A stretch of DNA of 64,000 nucleotides from Microcoleus sp. FACHB-831 (GTDB taxonomy: Bacteria; Cyanobacteriota; Cyanobacteriia; Cyanobacteriales; FACHB-T130). Positions 44,201-52,237 of this stretch are shown here, piece by piece. The DNA lies in assembly GCF_014695585.1 (NCBI RefSeq), contig NZ_JACJON010000079.1, forward strand, positions 62,001 to 126,000. Reading direction: 5' to 3'. A program made the position numbers and the translations under genes. Numbering within the stretch: position 1 is the stretch's first letter; every line of letters begins with the position of its first letter. The notes beneath the pieces are model-generated. The model saw only the letters and a list, made by a program, of their open reading frames with translations. It had not been told where the DNA came from and did not search any database.

Positions 44201-45801
44201 CCAAATAGGTCTTCAGCTGCTTTGTTGACGCTGACAAACTTAAGTTCGTCCGCACCTTTGACAAAAATTGTATGGGGAATGTTTTCAACGATGGAGTTTA
44301 GGAAGTTTTGAGTGCGCCGCATGTCTTCTTCAGCTTGCTTGCGCTTGCTGATATCTTCAAAATAAACTGACAGGCCATCTTTAGAAGGATAAGCATGGAC
44401 GGCAAACCAGGTGTTGAGCTGCGGATAAAACTCTTCAAATTCTACGGCAATTTTCTGGGATAAGGCTTTGTTAAATTGCTCGTAAAAGATTAAGCTAACA
44501 GCTTCGGGAAACTCGTTCCACAGATTATTACCCAGCAGTTTGTCGCGCGATCGCTGCAAAAGCGGCTCTGATTGTGGGTTCAGATAGGTAAATCGCCACT
44601 CGTTGTCTACAGCAAAGAAACCATCGGTGATGCTTTCTAAAATGTTCGTAACTCTGTTTTTCGCTGCCTCCGCTGCGCTCCTTGCTGCCTGCTCTCGTTC
44701 GAGGAGTTGCAGTCGCTCTTGTTCTGCCCGCCGACGAGCAGTGATGTTGCGAAATACTAATACCGCTCCATACATTGCCCCATTGCTGCTAAGAATGGGG
44801 GCACAATTATGATCGATCGGGATTTGTCTGCCATCTCGTGCGAGCAAGACTGTATTATTAGTTAGTTGTTCAACAACAACTCTTTCTTGCAGCACTTTCC
44901 TTATAGGAATTTCAACTTCTTGCCGCGTTTGACCATCGATAGTATAAAAAACTTCATCTATTTTTCTTCCTATAACTTCTTCGGCAAGCCATCCTGTTAG
45001 CACTTCTGCCCAAGGATTTATAAAAGTTATGTTTGCTGTTGTATCAGTTGCAATTACAGCGTCACCGATGCTGGAAAGAGTTACTTCTAATAACTCCCTC
45101 TGTTCCTGCAATGCCTCCTCGGCTTGCTTGCGTTTAATAACTGTGCGTTGTAACTGAGTGACATGAATTCTTAGCTCTAGTTGGGTTATAACTTGCCGCC
45201 CCAAAGCTTTTAGCGCGTCAATCTGCTCATTAGTTAGATCGCGAGGAATTGTGTCAATCGCGCAGAGGGTTCCCACAGGAAACCCTTCGGGTGTAACTAA
45301 CGGGACTCCTGCATAAAATCGGATCGCTGGGTTAGAAAGTACGAGGGGGTTCGTGGCAAACCGCTCATCTTGTAGAGCATTGGGCACAATGAGCGGTTGA
45401 TCGGGTCTAAGAAGGGCATGGGCGCAGAACGCTAAATCTCTTGGTGTTTCTGCTGCTTCAATACCAACTTTTGACTTGAACCACTGCCGATTTTCATCAA
45501 CAAGGCTGACTAAGGCAATGGGAGTGTCGCAAATATAGGAAGCCAAGACAGCCAGATCGTCGAATGCCTCTTCCGCAGGAGTATCCAGAATGTTATAGCG
45601 GTGTAGCGCCTTTAGTCTCTCCGTTTCGTTACTAGGCAAGGGTGCTGGATTTGCTTTTGGTGTCGGCGTGCTATCAGAACTAGAAGCGACTGGTTTTCTC
45701 TTCCCCCTCTTGAGGTAGTTACGAAAAAACTTAACGCAGCCTAGAGATACTTTACCCAGTTGTCTGTATAGCGATCGCACGATTAAACGCATGACTTTCA
45801 T
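41251..45801 (-). CDS. Multi-sensor histidine kinase: GAF-PASx4-LOV-PASx2-GAF-HisKA-HATPase
   Basis: A 1516-residue kinase. After a basic N-terminus comes GAF1 (about 60-215: [35 protein letters not shown]). Four PAS domains follow (about 230-355, 370-490, 495-620, 625-745). The fifth (about 750-870) is a LOV domain: [11 protein letters not shown] with photoactive Cys789, [24 protein letters not shown] and YIGIQTD with the conserved Gln, so it should bind flavin and respond to blue light. Two more PAS domains, then GAF2 (about 1125-1280), HisKA with [11 protein letters not shown] (His1303) and HATPase ([34 protein letters not shown]) complete it. It lacks its own receiver; the downstream receiver-kinase probably supplies one. 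Confidence 0.94.
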   Translation of the reverse strand: MKVMRLIVRSLYRQLGKVSLGCVKFFRNYLKRGKRKPVASSSDSTPTPKANPAPLPSNETERLKALHRYNILDTPAEEAFDDLAVLASYICDTPIALVSLVDENRQWFKSKVGIEAAETPRDLAFCAHALLRPDQPLIVPNALQDERFATNPLVLSNPAIRFYAGVPLVTPEGFPVGTLCAIDTIPRDLTNEQIDALKALGRQVITQLELRIHVTQLQRTVIKRKQAEEALQEQRELLEVTLSSIGDAVIATDTTANITFINPWAEVLTGWLAEEVIGRKIDEVFYTIDGQTRQEVEIPIRKVLQERVVVEQLTNNTVLLARDGRQIPIDHNCAPILSSNGAMYGAVLVFRNITARRRAEQERLQLLEREQAARSAAEAAKNRVTNILESITDGFFAVDNEWRFTYLNPQSEPLLQRSRDKLLGNNLWNEFPEAVSLIFYEQFNKALSQKIAVEFEEFYPQLNTWFAVHAYPSKDGLSVYFEDISKRKQAEEDMRRTQNFLNSIVENIPHTIFVKGADELKFVSVNKAAEDLFGFSKEEIVGKSDRDFFPQEVADFFTAKDREVLSNGKFLDIPEEPIQTSHKGRRLLHTKKIPIFDATGKPEYLLGISEDITSRKQAEKTLRRQLAAVEAATDGIAILNKNVEYIYLNDSHVQTFGYGNAEEMIGKAWKDLYHQDELERIESDIFPNLLEKGNWQGEALGQKRDGTTFPVEISLTLISDGGMICVCRDITARKQAEETLRLRDRAIAASSNGIVICDARVPDLPMIYVNPAFERMTGYKAEEVLGRNCRFLQSGDRHQPELTKLRDALQEAKDCTVVLRNYRKDGTLFWNELSIAPMYDAAGNLSQYIGIQTDITERKVAEEELQQAKEHLQAVLDAVPGFVSWIGSDLRYKGVNRHLAASYNLSPDAFVGQTLDFLEKKSECAGFMHQFLTSQDLAASQVIQTKVNNSIRDYLIVAQKYQQGSAAVSVAIDITERKQAEEALRESEERFRQMAETIHEVFWIASPDRTQVLYVSSAYEKIWGYSCESLYEQPSSWMNAIHREDRERLIAALETQVRGGYDEEYRIVRKDGTICWIRDRAFPVTNEAGEISRIVGLAEDITKRKQTEEEVRFLQIITKAVFDSEDFHAALRIALEKVCEATGWDFGEAWIPRPDGTVLECSPAWYTRSDLLHEFRRLSEEVTFAPGVGMPGRVWVSQEPEWRRDVSIESKQVYPRVHLALKAGLKAALAIPIVANDSVLAVLVFYMFESREEDRRLIELISASTELGLFIQRKRTEEEVIKALEKEKELGELKSRFISMTSHEFRTPLTAILGSAELLEHYGHKWPEEKKLNYILRIQSNVKHLVQLLEDVMLIGKAEARKVEFKPSPIDLVQFCLVVVEELQLTSGSQHKIEFTVRGTCSDACMDEKLLRHILTNLLTNAIKYSPQGGVIDFELSCGDGSAVFQIKDRGIGMAAEDLPRLFESFYRAKNVGKISGTGLGLAIVKNSVELHGGAIAVTSEIDRGTTFTVTLPLNK

Positions 45802-46185
45802 ATAGGGACTAAATCTGATGTTTTAATTGTAGATTTTGCCTAAACGTACTTATCGATTACTCACTGCACTATCACCATTGCGATATATTGGGTTAGAGAT
45901 AACTATGCTTTAGAAAGCTTCTTCGCTGCAATTACTCCCCCGTTTTGACTAATTTTCCCTTTTAAAAACAGTAATTAACTCTAAAGATAACAAAAAAAAT
46001 TTTTATACTTTATATACTTTCTATTTTTATGTTATGCACTAATTGTGCAATACCTTATTTTGCAATATTCATTTAGCATTGGCATCGGTATTATTACTAT
46101 ATAACCACGCAATACTAAAAACACTAAATATAATTAATATTAATGAAATTTTTAAATTTTGGCGTTCCAGCCTTACTAAAATCTT
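45802..46185. other. Intergenic AT-rich region
   Basis: About 380 bases upstream of the LOV kinase and downstream of the glycosyltransferase pair, all on the minus strand. Strongly AT-rich from 45960 on. No gene, terminator with a clear stem or operator is visible. Confidence 0.5.
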
Positions 46186-46875
46186 TTAATGGCGGAAGCT
46201 TAGATACCAACGAACTAGGATAGAAGGAGGAACTCGCAGGAAGTAGCCAATAATTACTATTTGGTTAATGAAAGTAGTCTTTACTACACCAAGTTTCTGC
46301 CAACGACGGGCTGATGTAAGCACAGAGGCGGGGACAATTATAATTCGCCCATTACGTCTGAGGCGAAGCATCAATTCAAAATCTTCCATAATCGGCAAAT
46401 CGGGGAAGCCGCCGATGTCATGAAATACAGAAGCTTTCAAAAAAATACCTTGGTCGCCGTAGGGTAAGGAAATATTGCGCGATCGCCAATTCACCATTTT
46501 TTCCACTAACCGCAGCGATCGCATATTGCCATCAATTCTAAGGGAAAAAGCACCAGCGATCGCTCCAGGTTGAGTCAATGCTAAACGTACCATTGTCTCA
46601 AACCCCGTTGGTAAAAACGTATCTGCGTGGAGAAAAAGCAGGATATCCCCAGTAGCCGAAGATGCACCTGCGTTCATTTGATGGGCACGTCCAGGCTTAG
46701 CTAACACAACTTTGAATCCCAAAGATGTAGCTATAGCTACCGTTTCATCTTGGCTTCCACCATCTACCACAATTACTTCTATATTTGCGGCATCGCGAAG
46801 ACTAGCTAATACTAAACTGATGTTAGTAGCTTCATTCAAAACTGGAATAATAATGGAAATTTTTGCTACTTCCAT
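46186..46875 (-). CDS. TIGR04283-type glycosyltransferase (arsenosugar group)
   Basis: A 229-residue family 2 (GT-A) glycosyltransferase. ISIIIPVLNEATNISLVL is the nucleotide-binding start, VIVVDGGSQDETVAI gives the first Asp, LLFLHADTFLP is the metal-binding DxD region, and YGDQGIFLKASVFHDIGGFP with IMEDFELMLRLRR is the acceptor/catalytic end. The C-terminus (QIVIIGYFLRVPPSILVRWY) is hydrophobic and may touch the membrane. Families of this type are named for arsenosugar biosynthesis in the TIGR set, though experimental proof is thin. It starts three bases after the stop of the partner at 46879-47517, a two-gene operon. Confidence 0.87.
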   Translation of the reverse strand: MEVAKISIIIPVLNEATNISLVLASLRDAANIEVIVVDGGSQDETVAIATSLGFKVVLAKPGRAHQMNAGASSATGDILLFLHADTFLPTGFETMVRLALTQPGAIAGAFSLRIDGNMRSLRLVEKMVNWRSRNISLPYGDQGIFLKASVFHDIGGFPDLPIMEDFELMLRLRRNGRIIIVPASVLTSARRWQKLGVVKTTFINQIVIIGYFLRVPPSILVRWYLSFRH

Positions 46876-46878
46876 TAC

Positions 46879-47517
46879 TTATAAATCAGTTTTGAGGTCT
46901 AAGTTAATTCCATAACCCAAAACTTCTGAAATATCCTCTGGACGGTCAACATCAGCGAGGGGGGGGAGGAATGCAACTGCCAAATTGAGAGAAGTAGCGA
47001 TCGCCAGAGTTTTTTGCAGCACTTCAGATGTTCCCCAGTTGATTTCTTTAAATAATTCTGGAACCAAACGGCGCAAACCTATTAAATAATAGCCGCCGTC
47101 TGTAGCCGGGCCGATAACTAAATCGTACCTGCTTAAATGGTCAAATGCTTGCTCGATTATTTTCGCATTGAGTTTGGGGCAATCTGTACCAATAATAGCC
47201 ACGCTTTCCATACCGTTATTAAAAGCAGTATGGAAAGCTGACGTTATCCGCCATCCCAAATCACCTTCAGCCTGATTGCGGTAGACAATACCAGAACCCA
47301 GCCATTTTTGCATCAGATCTGAATTACCACCTACAAAATGGACTTCAGTTGATAGCGGATAAACTTTTTGGAGTTCTTTAATATTAGCTAGCGTATGTTC
47401 CGCCATTTGGCGATGCAGGTTCGTTGCACCTTTTTCACCCAAGGCTGGAATTAATCGCGTCTTCGTTTTTCCTAGTTCTGGATAGCGAGTAAAAACGATC
47501 AGGCAGTTCGTACTCAT
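46879..47517 (-). CDS. TIGR04282-type glycosyltransferase (DUF2064, arsenosugar group)
   Basis: A 212-residue nucleotidyl/glycosyltransferase-like protein: CLIVFTRYPELGKTKTRLIP at the N-terminus, IGTDCPKLNAKII with the metal-binding Asp, VIGPATDGGYYLIGL and FKEINWGTSEVLQKT are the family signatures. First gene of the two-gene unit with the TIGR04283 protein. The two families commonly occur together in cyanobacteria, sometimes with an arsenite methyltransferase and a radical SAM enzyme; neither of those is in this window. The ATG lies directly after a short-word repeat and has no clear ribosome site. Confidence 0.88.
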   Translation of the reverse strand: MSTNCLIVFTRYPELGKTKTRLIPALGEKGATNLHRQMAEHTLANIKELQKVYPLSTEVHFVGGNSDLMQKWLGSGIVYRNQAEGDLGWRITSAFHTAFNNGMESVAIIGTDCPKLNAKIIEQAFDHLSRYDLVIGPATDGGYYLIGLRRLVPELFKEINWGTSEVLQKTLAIATSLNLAVAFLPPLADVDRPEDISEVLGYGINLDLKTDL

Positions 47518-47701
47518 ATTTTTGATTTGGGATTTTAGATTATTAGGCTATTAGATTGGACGTGGGTTCATCGACAAGTTAGGTTTTCCGGGGAGACCTG
47601 GCGCCGACAGTCCCCTACAAACTTTCTATTTTCCCACGTCCGCGATCGCCCATCTGAAATCATCCCAGCCCCAAACTCATTAGGGCAAAATCTAAAATAT
47701 A

Positions 47702-48679
47702 TTAGACGCTCATTTCTAACATCCGCTGAATCGGTTGCAGAGCCGCTACTCGCGTTTCTTCCGGCAAAACGATCTCTGGCGCACGATTTTTCATTGCCAA
47801 ATACAGCTTCTCTAAAGTATTTAACCTCATATGCGGGCACTCATTGCAAGCGCAGTTGTTCATCGGCGGCGCTGGTATAAAGTGCTTTTTAGGTTCGCGC
47901 TGCTGCATTTGGTGAATAATTCCTGGCTCGGTAGCAACAATAAATTTATTACTAGAACAAGCTTGCGAATATTTCAGCAGTGCTGTCGTCGAACCAATAA
48001 AGTTGGCGTGGCGCAATACGGGAGGTTCGCATTCTGGGTGAGCGATTACTTCTGCTTCTGGGTGTTGTATTTTTAGTTGGATAATTTTCTTTTCAGAGAA
48101 GGTTTCATGCACCATGCAGCTACCTTGCCACAACACCAAGTTTCGCCCAGTTTGCTCCATAACGTAACGCCCCAAGTTGCGATCCGGCGCAAAGATAATT
48201 GGTTGATTTTCTGGAATCTGATTGACAATTTTAACGGCGTTGGAACTGGTACAAATAATATCGCTCATCGCTTTAATGTCAGCGGAGCAGTTGATATAGG
48301 AAACAACTAGATGTCCGGGGTGAGCGGCTTTAAAGGCGGCAAATTCTTTTGGGGGACAGGTGTCTGCTAAGGAACAACCAGCATTTAAATCTGGCAGCAG
48401 TACAAGCTTATTTGGATTGAGAATTTTGGCAGTTTCTGCCATAAAGTGGACTCCTGCAAAGACGATTACATCTGCATCCGTGTTGGCAGCTTTGCGGGAA
48501 AGTTCCAGAGAATCGCCAATATAGTCGGCAATGTCTTGAATATCCGAGTCTTGGTAGTAATGAGCGAGAATAATAGCGTTTAGCTCTTTTTTTAGGGCTT
48601 TAATGGCCTCAAATAAATCGTAAGGTAGTCCAGTAGCCGTCTTAGTGATGTCTCTTGGAGTAAGTGCAGTCGTAAACAC
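47702..48679 (-). CDS. nadA: Quinolinate synthase A
   Basis: Condenses iminoaspartate with dihydroxyacetone phosphate to quinolinate in NAD synthesis, using a 4Fe-4S cluster. The 325-residue protein has the three triplicated domains typical of Nad[41 protein letters not shown] with one cluster Cys, [17 protein letters not shown] with the second, and [20 protein letters not shown] with the third (spacing CxxC). The start is GTG at 48679. No nadB or nadC is adjacent. Confidence 0.95.
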   Translation of the reverse strand: MFTTALTPRDITKTATGLPYDLFEAIKALKKELNAIILAHYYQDSDIQDIADYIGDSLELSRKAANTDADVIVFAGVHFMAETAKILNPNKLVLLPDLNAGCSLADTCPPKEFAAFKAAHPGHLVVSYINCSADIKAMSDIICTSSNAVKIVNQIPENQPIIFAPDRNLGRYVMEQTGRNLVLWQGSCMVHETFSEKKIIQLKIQHPEAEVIAHPECEPPVLRHANFIGSTTALLKYSQACSSNKFIVATEPGIIHQMQQREPKKHFIPAPPMNNCACNECPHMRLNTLEKLYLAMKNRAPEIVLPEETRVAALQPIQRMLEMSV

Positions 48680-48882
48680 AAGTTTAGGTTGCGGGGTTAA
48701 GAAGGGGTTATCTTGCGAATTATAGTAGATTTTACCAAAAGCTGCACGGCGGGGCGCTTACAAATGTAGGTTGTTGGAAAAGGATTAATGCAGAAGGCAT
48801 AATCAGCTCATCACCTATGCCCTTGAAGCAAAGCTCAGGACATATTAGAGATAGAAATGTTGAAACAAGGATAAAAAGAGGG

Positions 48883-49738
48883 ATGTCAACTTTTTATAGC
48901 TCGACTTTAGAGCAAAAAACCTTCAAGCCCTTGATGGAGAAATGAGAAAAACGGAAGCTAGCCGAATTTTCCGAATTAGTCCTAATACGATTGAACTGTG
49001 GCTCAAGCAGAGAAAAGAAACAGGAGATTATCCAGCAAAAGTTTGCTATCAAAAAAGATATACAGCCGCAAATTAGTGACTTACGAAGAGTTAAAGAATA
49101 TACGATGGATTTTGGCAGTAAAACTCTAGCCGAAATGGCGCAAGCCTAGAGCGGTGAGATTAGCGCCCGCACAACTGGTCCATGCTTGAAAAAACTTGGA
49201 TTTAAAAAAATTCTGCTTACCTCGAAAGGATGGAGAAAAAAGAATGATGTTCATCCAAGATATCAAGAGCCAAAAGCCATAAACCTACTGTATGTTGAGG
49301 AATAAGGCATAGATAGTAGAAAAATTATATTTATGTATGGAGTGGAAAATGACAAAGATTACATAATTTTAAACAACTAAAAAAGGTGCCGTGATTAGTA
49401 TTACAAATAATTTGCAAATTTATAAATTAACCTTTTAAATAGAAAACTTTTTCTCTTTTAAACTTTTTTTGAGGGATGGTTATCATAAAGACTCATAAAC
49501 TGAGTTGCATTAAGGCAAATTGTAATTTTAGATAATGTCACTTTTTATAAATAAGAAAAAATTAGAGAATTAATAGAATCAGCCGGATGTAAACTCGAAT
49601 ACTTACCACTTTATTCTCCAGACTTAAAGGATATTGAGCATTACTGGTTTTCTATTAAGAACAAAAATGAGCAAGTTTCTTGGAATTATCGAAGATTTCC
49701 GTAAACGAGTAGATACAGCCTTTCGTTTAACGTCCTAA
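48883..49738 (+). pseudogene. Decayed IS630-family transposase
   Basis: Remnants in shifting frames match the cyanobacterial IS630 type: the N-terminal HTH RKTEASRIFRISPNTIELWL near 48945, TMDFGSKTLAEMAQA near 49110, ISARTTGPCLKKLGFKK near 49165, a damaged first catalytic motif (YVEE-stop-GIDSR near 49285, where VDEAGxD is expected), and the C-terminal GCKLEYLPLYSPDLKDIEHY near 49590 with the last catalytic Glu. The middle is badly eroded and shortened. Terminal repeats were not identified. The element is long dead. Confidence 0.8.
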
Positions 49739-49749
49739 CTTATACTTCG

Positions 49750-49945
49750 GCTGCTATCTTTTTTACGAAGAGACCCCAGACTCTAAACTTCAACACCTCG
49801 AAAGTATAGAAAAAGTGGTACGGGCACACCGGAACAGAACAAGGTAGGCTGCGGCAGGTGAAAAGCTGCGTCGAGGTACTACCTATCCGCGAAAAATAGG
49901 CAAGTAAACTGAGTATTAAGCCCCAACCTCAGCTCAGGCTCTTGC
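49750..49945. other. GC-richer structured stretch before tRNA-Val
   Basis: Roughly 49770-49915 is richer in GC than its surroundings and has pairing potential (GGTAG near 49842 with CTACC near 49880, and GCTGCG words). It lies between the dead IS630 copy and the tRNA. It does not match SRP RNA, 6S RNA or RNase P RNA cores that I can recognise, and has no open frame of note. It may be an unassigned RNA or debris. Confidence 0.3.
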
Positions 49946-49958
49946 GTGAGAAATGTTA

Positions 49959-50032
49959 TGGACACAACTGGGCTCGAACCAGTGACCTCGTCGATGTCAA
50001 CGACGCGCTCTAACCAACTGAGCTATGCGTCC
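49959..50032 (-). tRNA. tRNA-Val (anticodon GAC)
   Basis: Acceptor stem GGACGCA/TGTGTCC, D arm TAGCTCAGTTGGTTAGAGC, anticodon arm CGTCGTTGACATCGACG with anticodon GAC, T arm CACTGGTTCGAGCCCAGT and discriminator A give a normal 74-base class I tRNA without encoded CCA. It reads GUC and GUU. Confidence 0.96.
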
Positions 50033-50181
50033 GTCCGGAAAACTAATATAGCACAGCTTTTCTTGGATGTGCAAGCGGGATGGCGATCGCGCTCTCTAAA
50101 TCTTCTGTTAATAATAAAACTCTCATTCCTCTAATCCTAACCCCACGCTATGAGCTAAAATAGCGGGGTTGTTCAGGTATC

Positions 50182-50694
50182 ATGCCTTCTTTGAGTCAAT
50201 CTATAAATATCCCCAAGGTAGATGAATTAGCTCAAGAACTGGCTTCTATCCAGCAAACTGGTTCCAAACGGATTGCCTTGCTGGGTTCGCGCCACGTTCC
50301 GATTACTCATCAACAGATGATTGAGATGATGAGCTACGCCCTAGTTTTAACGGGCAATCGTATTATTACGTCTGGCGCTACTGGGACTAACTCTGCCGCT
50401 ATTCGCGGTGCAATGCGGGCAGATCCGAGCCTGCTAACTGTTATATTGCCCCAAAGTCTGGATCGTCAGCCACGCGAATCCCAAGAACAGTTGCAACAGG
50501 TGATGCACCTTGTTGAAAGTCCTGAAAACGATAACCTGACTCTGGGTGAAGCCAGTGCATTGTGCAATCAGGAGATCGTGTCTAGGTGTCAGCAGCTTAT
50601 TTGCTTTGCGTTTCACGATAGCCAAACCCTGCTAAAAAGTTGTCGGGATGCGGAAGATCAACGCAAGGTTGTGACTCTGTTCTATTTTGATTAA
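50182..50694 (+). CDS. DprA/SLOG-like protein
   Basis: A 170-residue Rossmann-type protein of the family labelled DNA recombination-mediator protein A in cyanobacteria. It is much shorter than true DprA and corresponds to its nucleotide-binding SLOG core: RIALLGSRHVPITHQQMIEM, IITSGATGTNSAAIRGAM (the GSxxA-like loop), LLTVILPQSLDRQPRESQEQ and CNQEIVSRCQQLICF. A role in DNA uptake is not shown; SLOG proteins also bind nucleotide-derived ligands. The MAPEG gene starts six bases after its stop. Confidence 0.82.
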   Translation: MPSLSQSINIPKVDELAQELASIQQTGSKRIALLGSRHVPITHQQMIEMMSYALVLTGNRIITSGATGTNSAAIRGAMRADPSLLTVILPQSLDRQPRESQEQLQQVMHLVESPENDNLTLGEASALCNQEIVSRCQQLICFAFHDSQTLLKSCRDAEDQRKVVTLFYFD

Positions 50695-50700
50695 GACTAA

Positions 50701-51126
50701 ATGACTCTTCCCGTCTCTGCTATTCTGTTGGATTGCATAGCCGCCGCCGCTGTCTTGATTTATTTACCCTTTCTGGTAGTGGGATACGCCCGCGCTCAGG
50801 TTGGGTACGATACCGCCGCCCCTCGCGCTATGTTTGAGAAGCTGCCTGCTTATGCTCAACGTGCTACTTGGGCGCACCAAAATTCGTTTGAAACGTTTAT
50901 GGTGTTTGCAGCAGCGGCGCTGATGGCTTATGTAACGAATCAAGATTCCTCGGTGGCGGCGATCGCTGCGATCGCTTTTGTTGTCGCCCGATTGCTCTAC
51001 TCGGTATTTTATATATTAAATGTGCCGATAGCGCGATCGCTCATGTTCGGCATTGGCTCCCTTAGCTCTGGTACTCTCATTGTCTTGAGTCTCCTATCTG
51101 CTAATAGCTCTTTAGGTAATGGGTAA
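50701..51126 (+). CDS. MAPEG family membrane protein
   Basis: A 141-residue protein with four membrane helices, of the MAPEG group (membrane-associated proteins in eicosanoid and glutathione metabolism). Landmarks are the AVLIYLPFLVVGYARAQVGY helix, FEKLPAYAQRATWAHQNSFE, which is the conserved RAxxAHxN(S/T)FE-type motif, and VARLLYSVFYILNVPIARSL. Glutathione-linked activity is possible but unproven. Probably co-transcribed with the SLOG gene. Confidence 0.88.
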   Translation: MTLPVSAILLDCIAAAAVLIYLPFLVVGYARAQVGYDTAAPRAMFEKLPAYAQRATWAHQNSFETFMVFAAAALMAYVTNQDSSVAAIAAIAFVVARLLYSVFYILNVPIARSLMFGIGSLSSGTLIVLSLLSANSSLGNG

Positions 51127-51215
51127 TTGGTAATAGGTAATGGCTAATCGGAGAAAACTCCAATCCAAAATCTAAAATCCAAAATCGAACAATTCCCAAT
51201 TACCAATCGCAATTT
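51118..51215. repeat. Short-word repeat (AATCTAAAATCCAAAATC type)
   Basis: Tandem variants of GGTAATTGGTAATAGGTAATGG, then CCAAAATCTAAAATCCAAAATC and CCCAATTACCAATCG in the other orientation, filling the gap between the MAPEG and YajQ genes. A sister of this word type is inserted in the coding region at 55018-55053. Confidence 0.65.
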
Positions 51216-51233
51216 ATCCACTCACAACTCTTT

Positions 51234-51725
51234 ATGGCGTCTACATATTCATTTGACATTGTTAGCGACTTTGACCGCCAAGAATTGGTGAACGCTGTAG
51301 ACCAAACTGTTCGGGAAATCAACAGCCGCTACGACCTCAAAGATACCAAAACAACTGTGGAATTGGGCGAGGAAGCTATTACTGTTAACACGGATAGCGA
51401 ATTCACCCTTGATGCTGTTCACACTATTCTGCAAACTAAAACAGCAAAACGCAATCTATCGCTGAAAATCTTTGACTACGGCAAAGTTGACTCAGCTAGC
51501 GGTAATCGCGTCCGTCAAGAAATCAAACTTCGTAAGGGTATTAGCCAGGAAATTGCTAAACAAATTACTAAGTTGATGCGGGACGAATTTAAAAAAGTGC
51601 AAGGCTCAATTCAAGGTGATGCCGTGCGCGTTTCTGCTAAATCTAAAGATGAATTGCAAGAGGTGATTCAGCGATTGAAGCAGGAAGATTTGCCCGTTGC
51701 TTTGCAATTTACTAACTATCGCTAG
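51234..51725 (+). CDS. YajQ family nucleotide-binding protein
   Basis: A 163-residue YajQ protein with the usual length and two ferredoxin-like domains: [36 protein letters not shown], the central [17 protein letters not shown] and the C-terminal [20 protein letters not shown], ending VALQFTNYR. Members from Xanthomonas bind cyclic di-GMP; for cyanobacteria this is only by analogy. The ATG at 51234 has no strong ribosome site. Confidence 0.94.
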   Translation: MASTYSFDIVSDFDRQELVNAVDQTVREINSRYDLKDTKTTVELGEEAITVNTDSEFTLDAVHTILQTKTAKRNLSLKIFDYGKVDSASGNRVRQEIKLRKGISQEIAKQITKLMRDEFKKVQGSIQGDAVRVSAKSKDELQEVIQRLKQEDLPVALQFTNYR

Positions 51726-51750
51726 TTTTGATTGATTGGCGCTAATTTAG

Positions 51751-52131
51751 ATGTCCAATGAGCGGATGCCCAAAATTGACCGCCAGCGAGAGCATCAAGC
51801 CAACGAACGCACATTCCTGGCTTGGTTGCGTACCTCTATTGCGCTGATTGGGTTTGGGTTTGCTATAGCTCGTTTTGGTTTATTTATGCGCCAACTCCAA
51901 GCGGCGATCGCGCCCCAGGATAGCTCTTCGGAGTCCCTCCTCAACTCGCAGAGTGTTGGCATAAGTCTGGTAATTGTCGGCATTGTTCTAATTGCTTTAG
52001 CGGCGTGGCGCTACAACCAAGTCTTTTGGCAAATCGAGCGCAGCGACTATCAGCCGAATCGTCTCATAATTTGGGTAACGGCGGGTATTGTGATAGTTTT
52101 GGGCGTTCTCAGCATTCCCTTCCTGCTGTAG
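51751..52131 (+). CDS. DUF202 (YidH) membrane protein
   Basis: A 126-residue inner-membrane protein with the DUF202 signature NERTFLAWLRTSIALIGFGF, followed by two more membrane helices (VGISLVIVGIVLIALAAWRY and LIIWVTAGIVIVLGVLSIPF). Function of the family is unknown. It begins 25 bases after the yajQ-type gene and is probably co-transcribed with it. Confidence 0.9.
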   Translation: MSNERMPKIDRQREHQANERTFLAWLRTSIALIGFGFAIARFGLFMRQLQAAIAPQDSSSESLLNSQSVGISLVIVGIVLIALAAWRYNQVFWQIERSDYQPNRLIIWVTAGIVIVLGVLSIPFLL

Positions 52132-52237
52132 CGATCGCTAGCTGTTGCCAGCACCCATTTTTAGGCCAAAGTAGTGGCAGCGATCGCTCTTGATTTCCAT
52201 ATAAAGAATCGAGCTAGGAAAACAAGCGATCGCTCTT

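Noticed and set aside
49770..49945. Considered as SRP RNA or 6S RNA
   Set aside because: The SRP core GGUCAGG...GGAAGCAGCC and the 6S bubble layout are not present.
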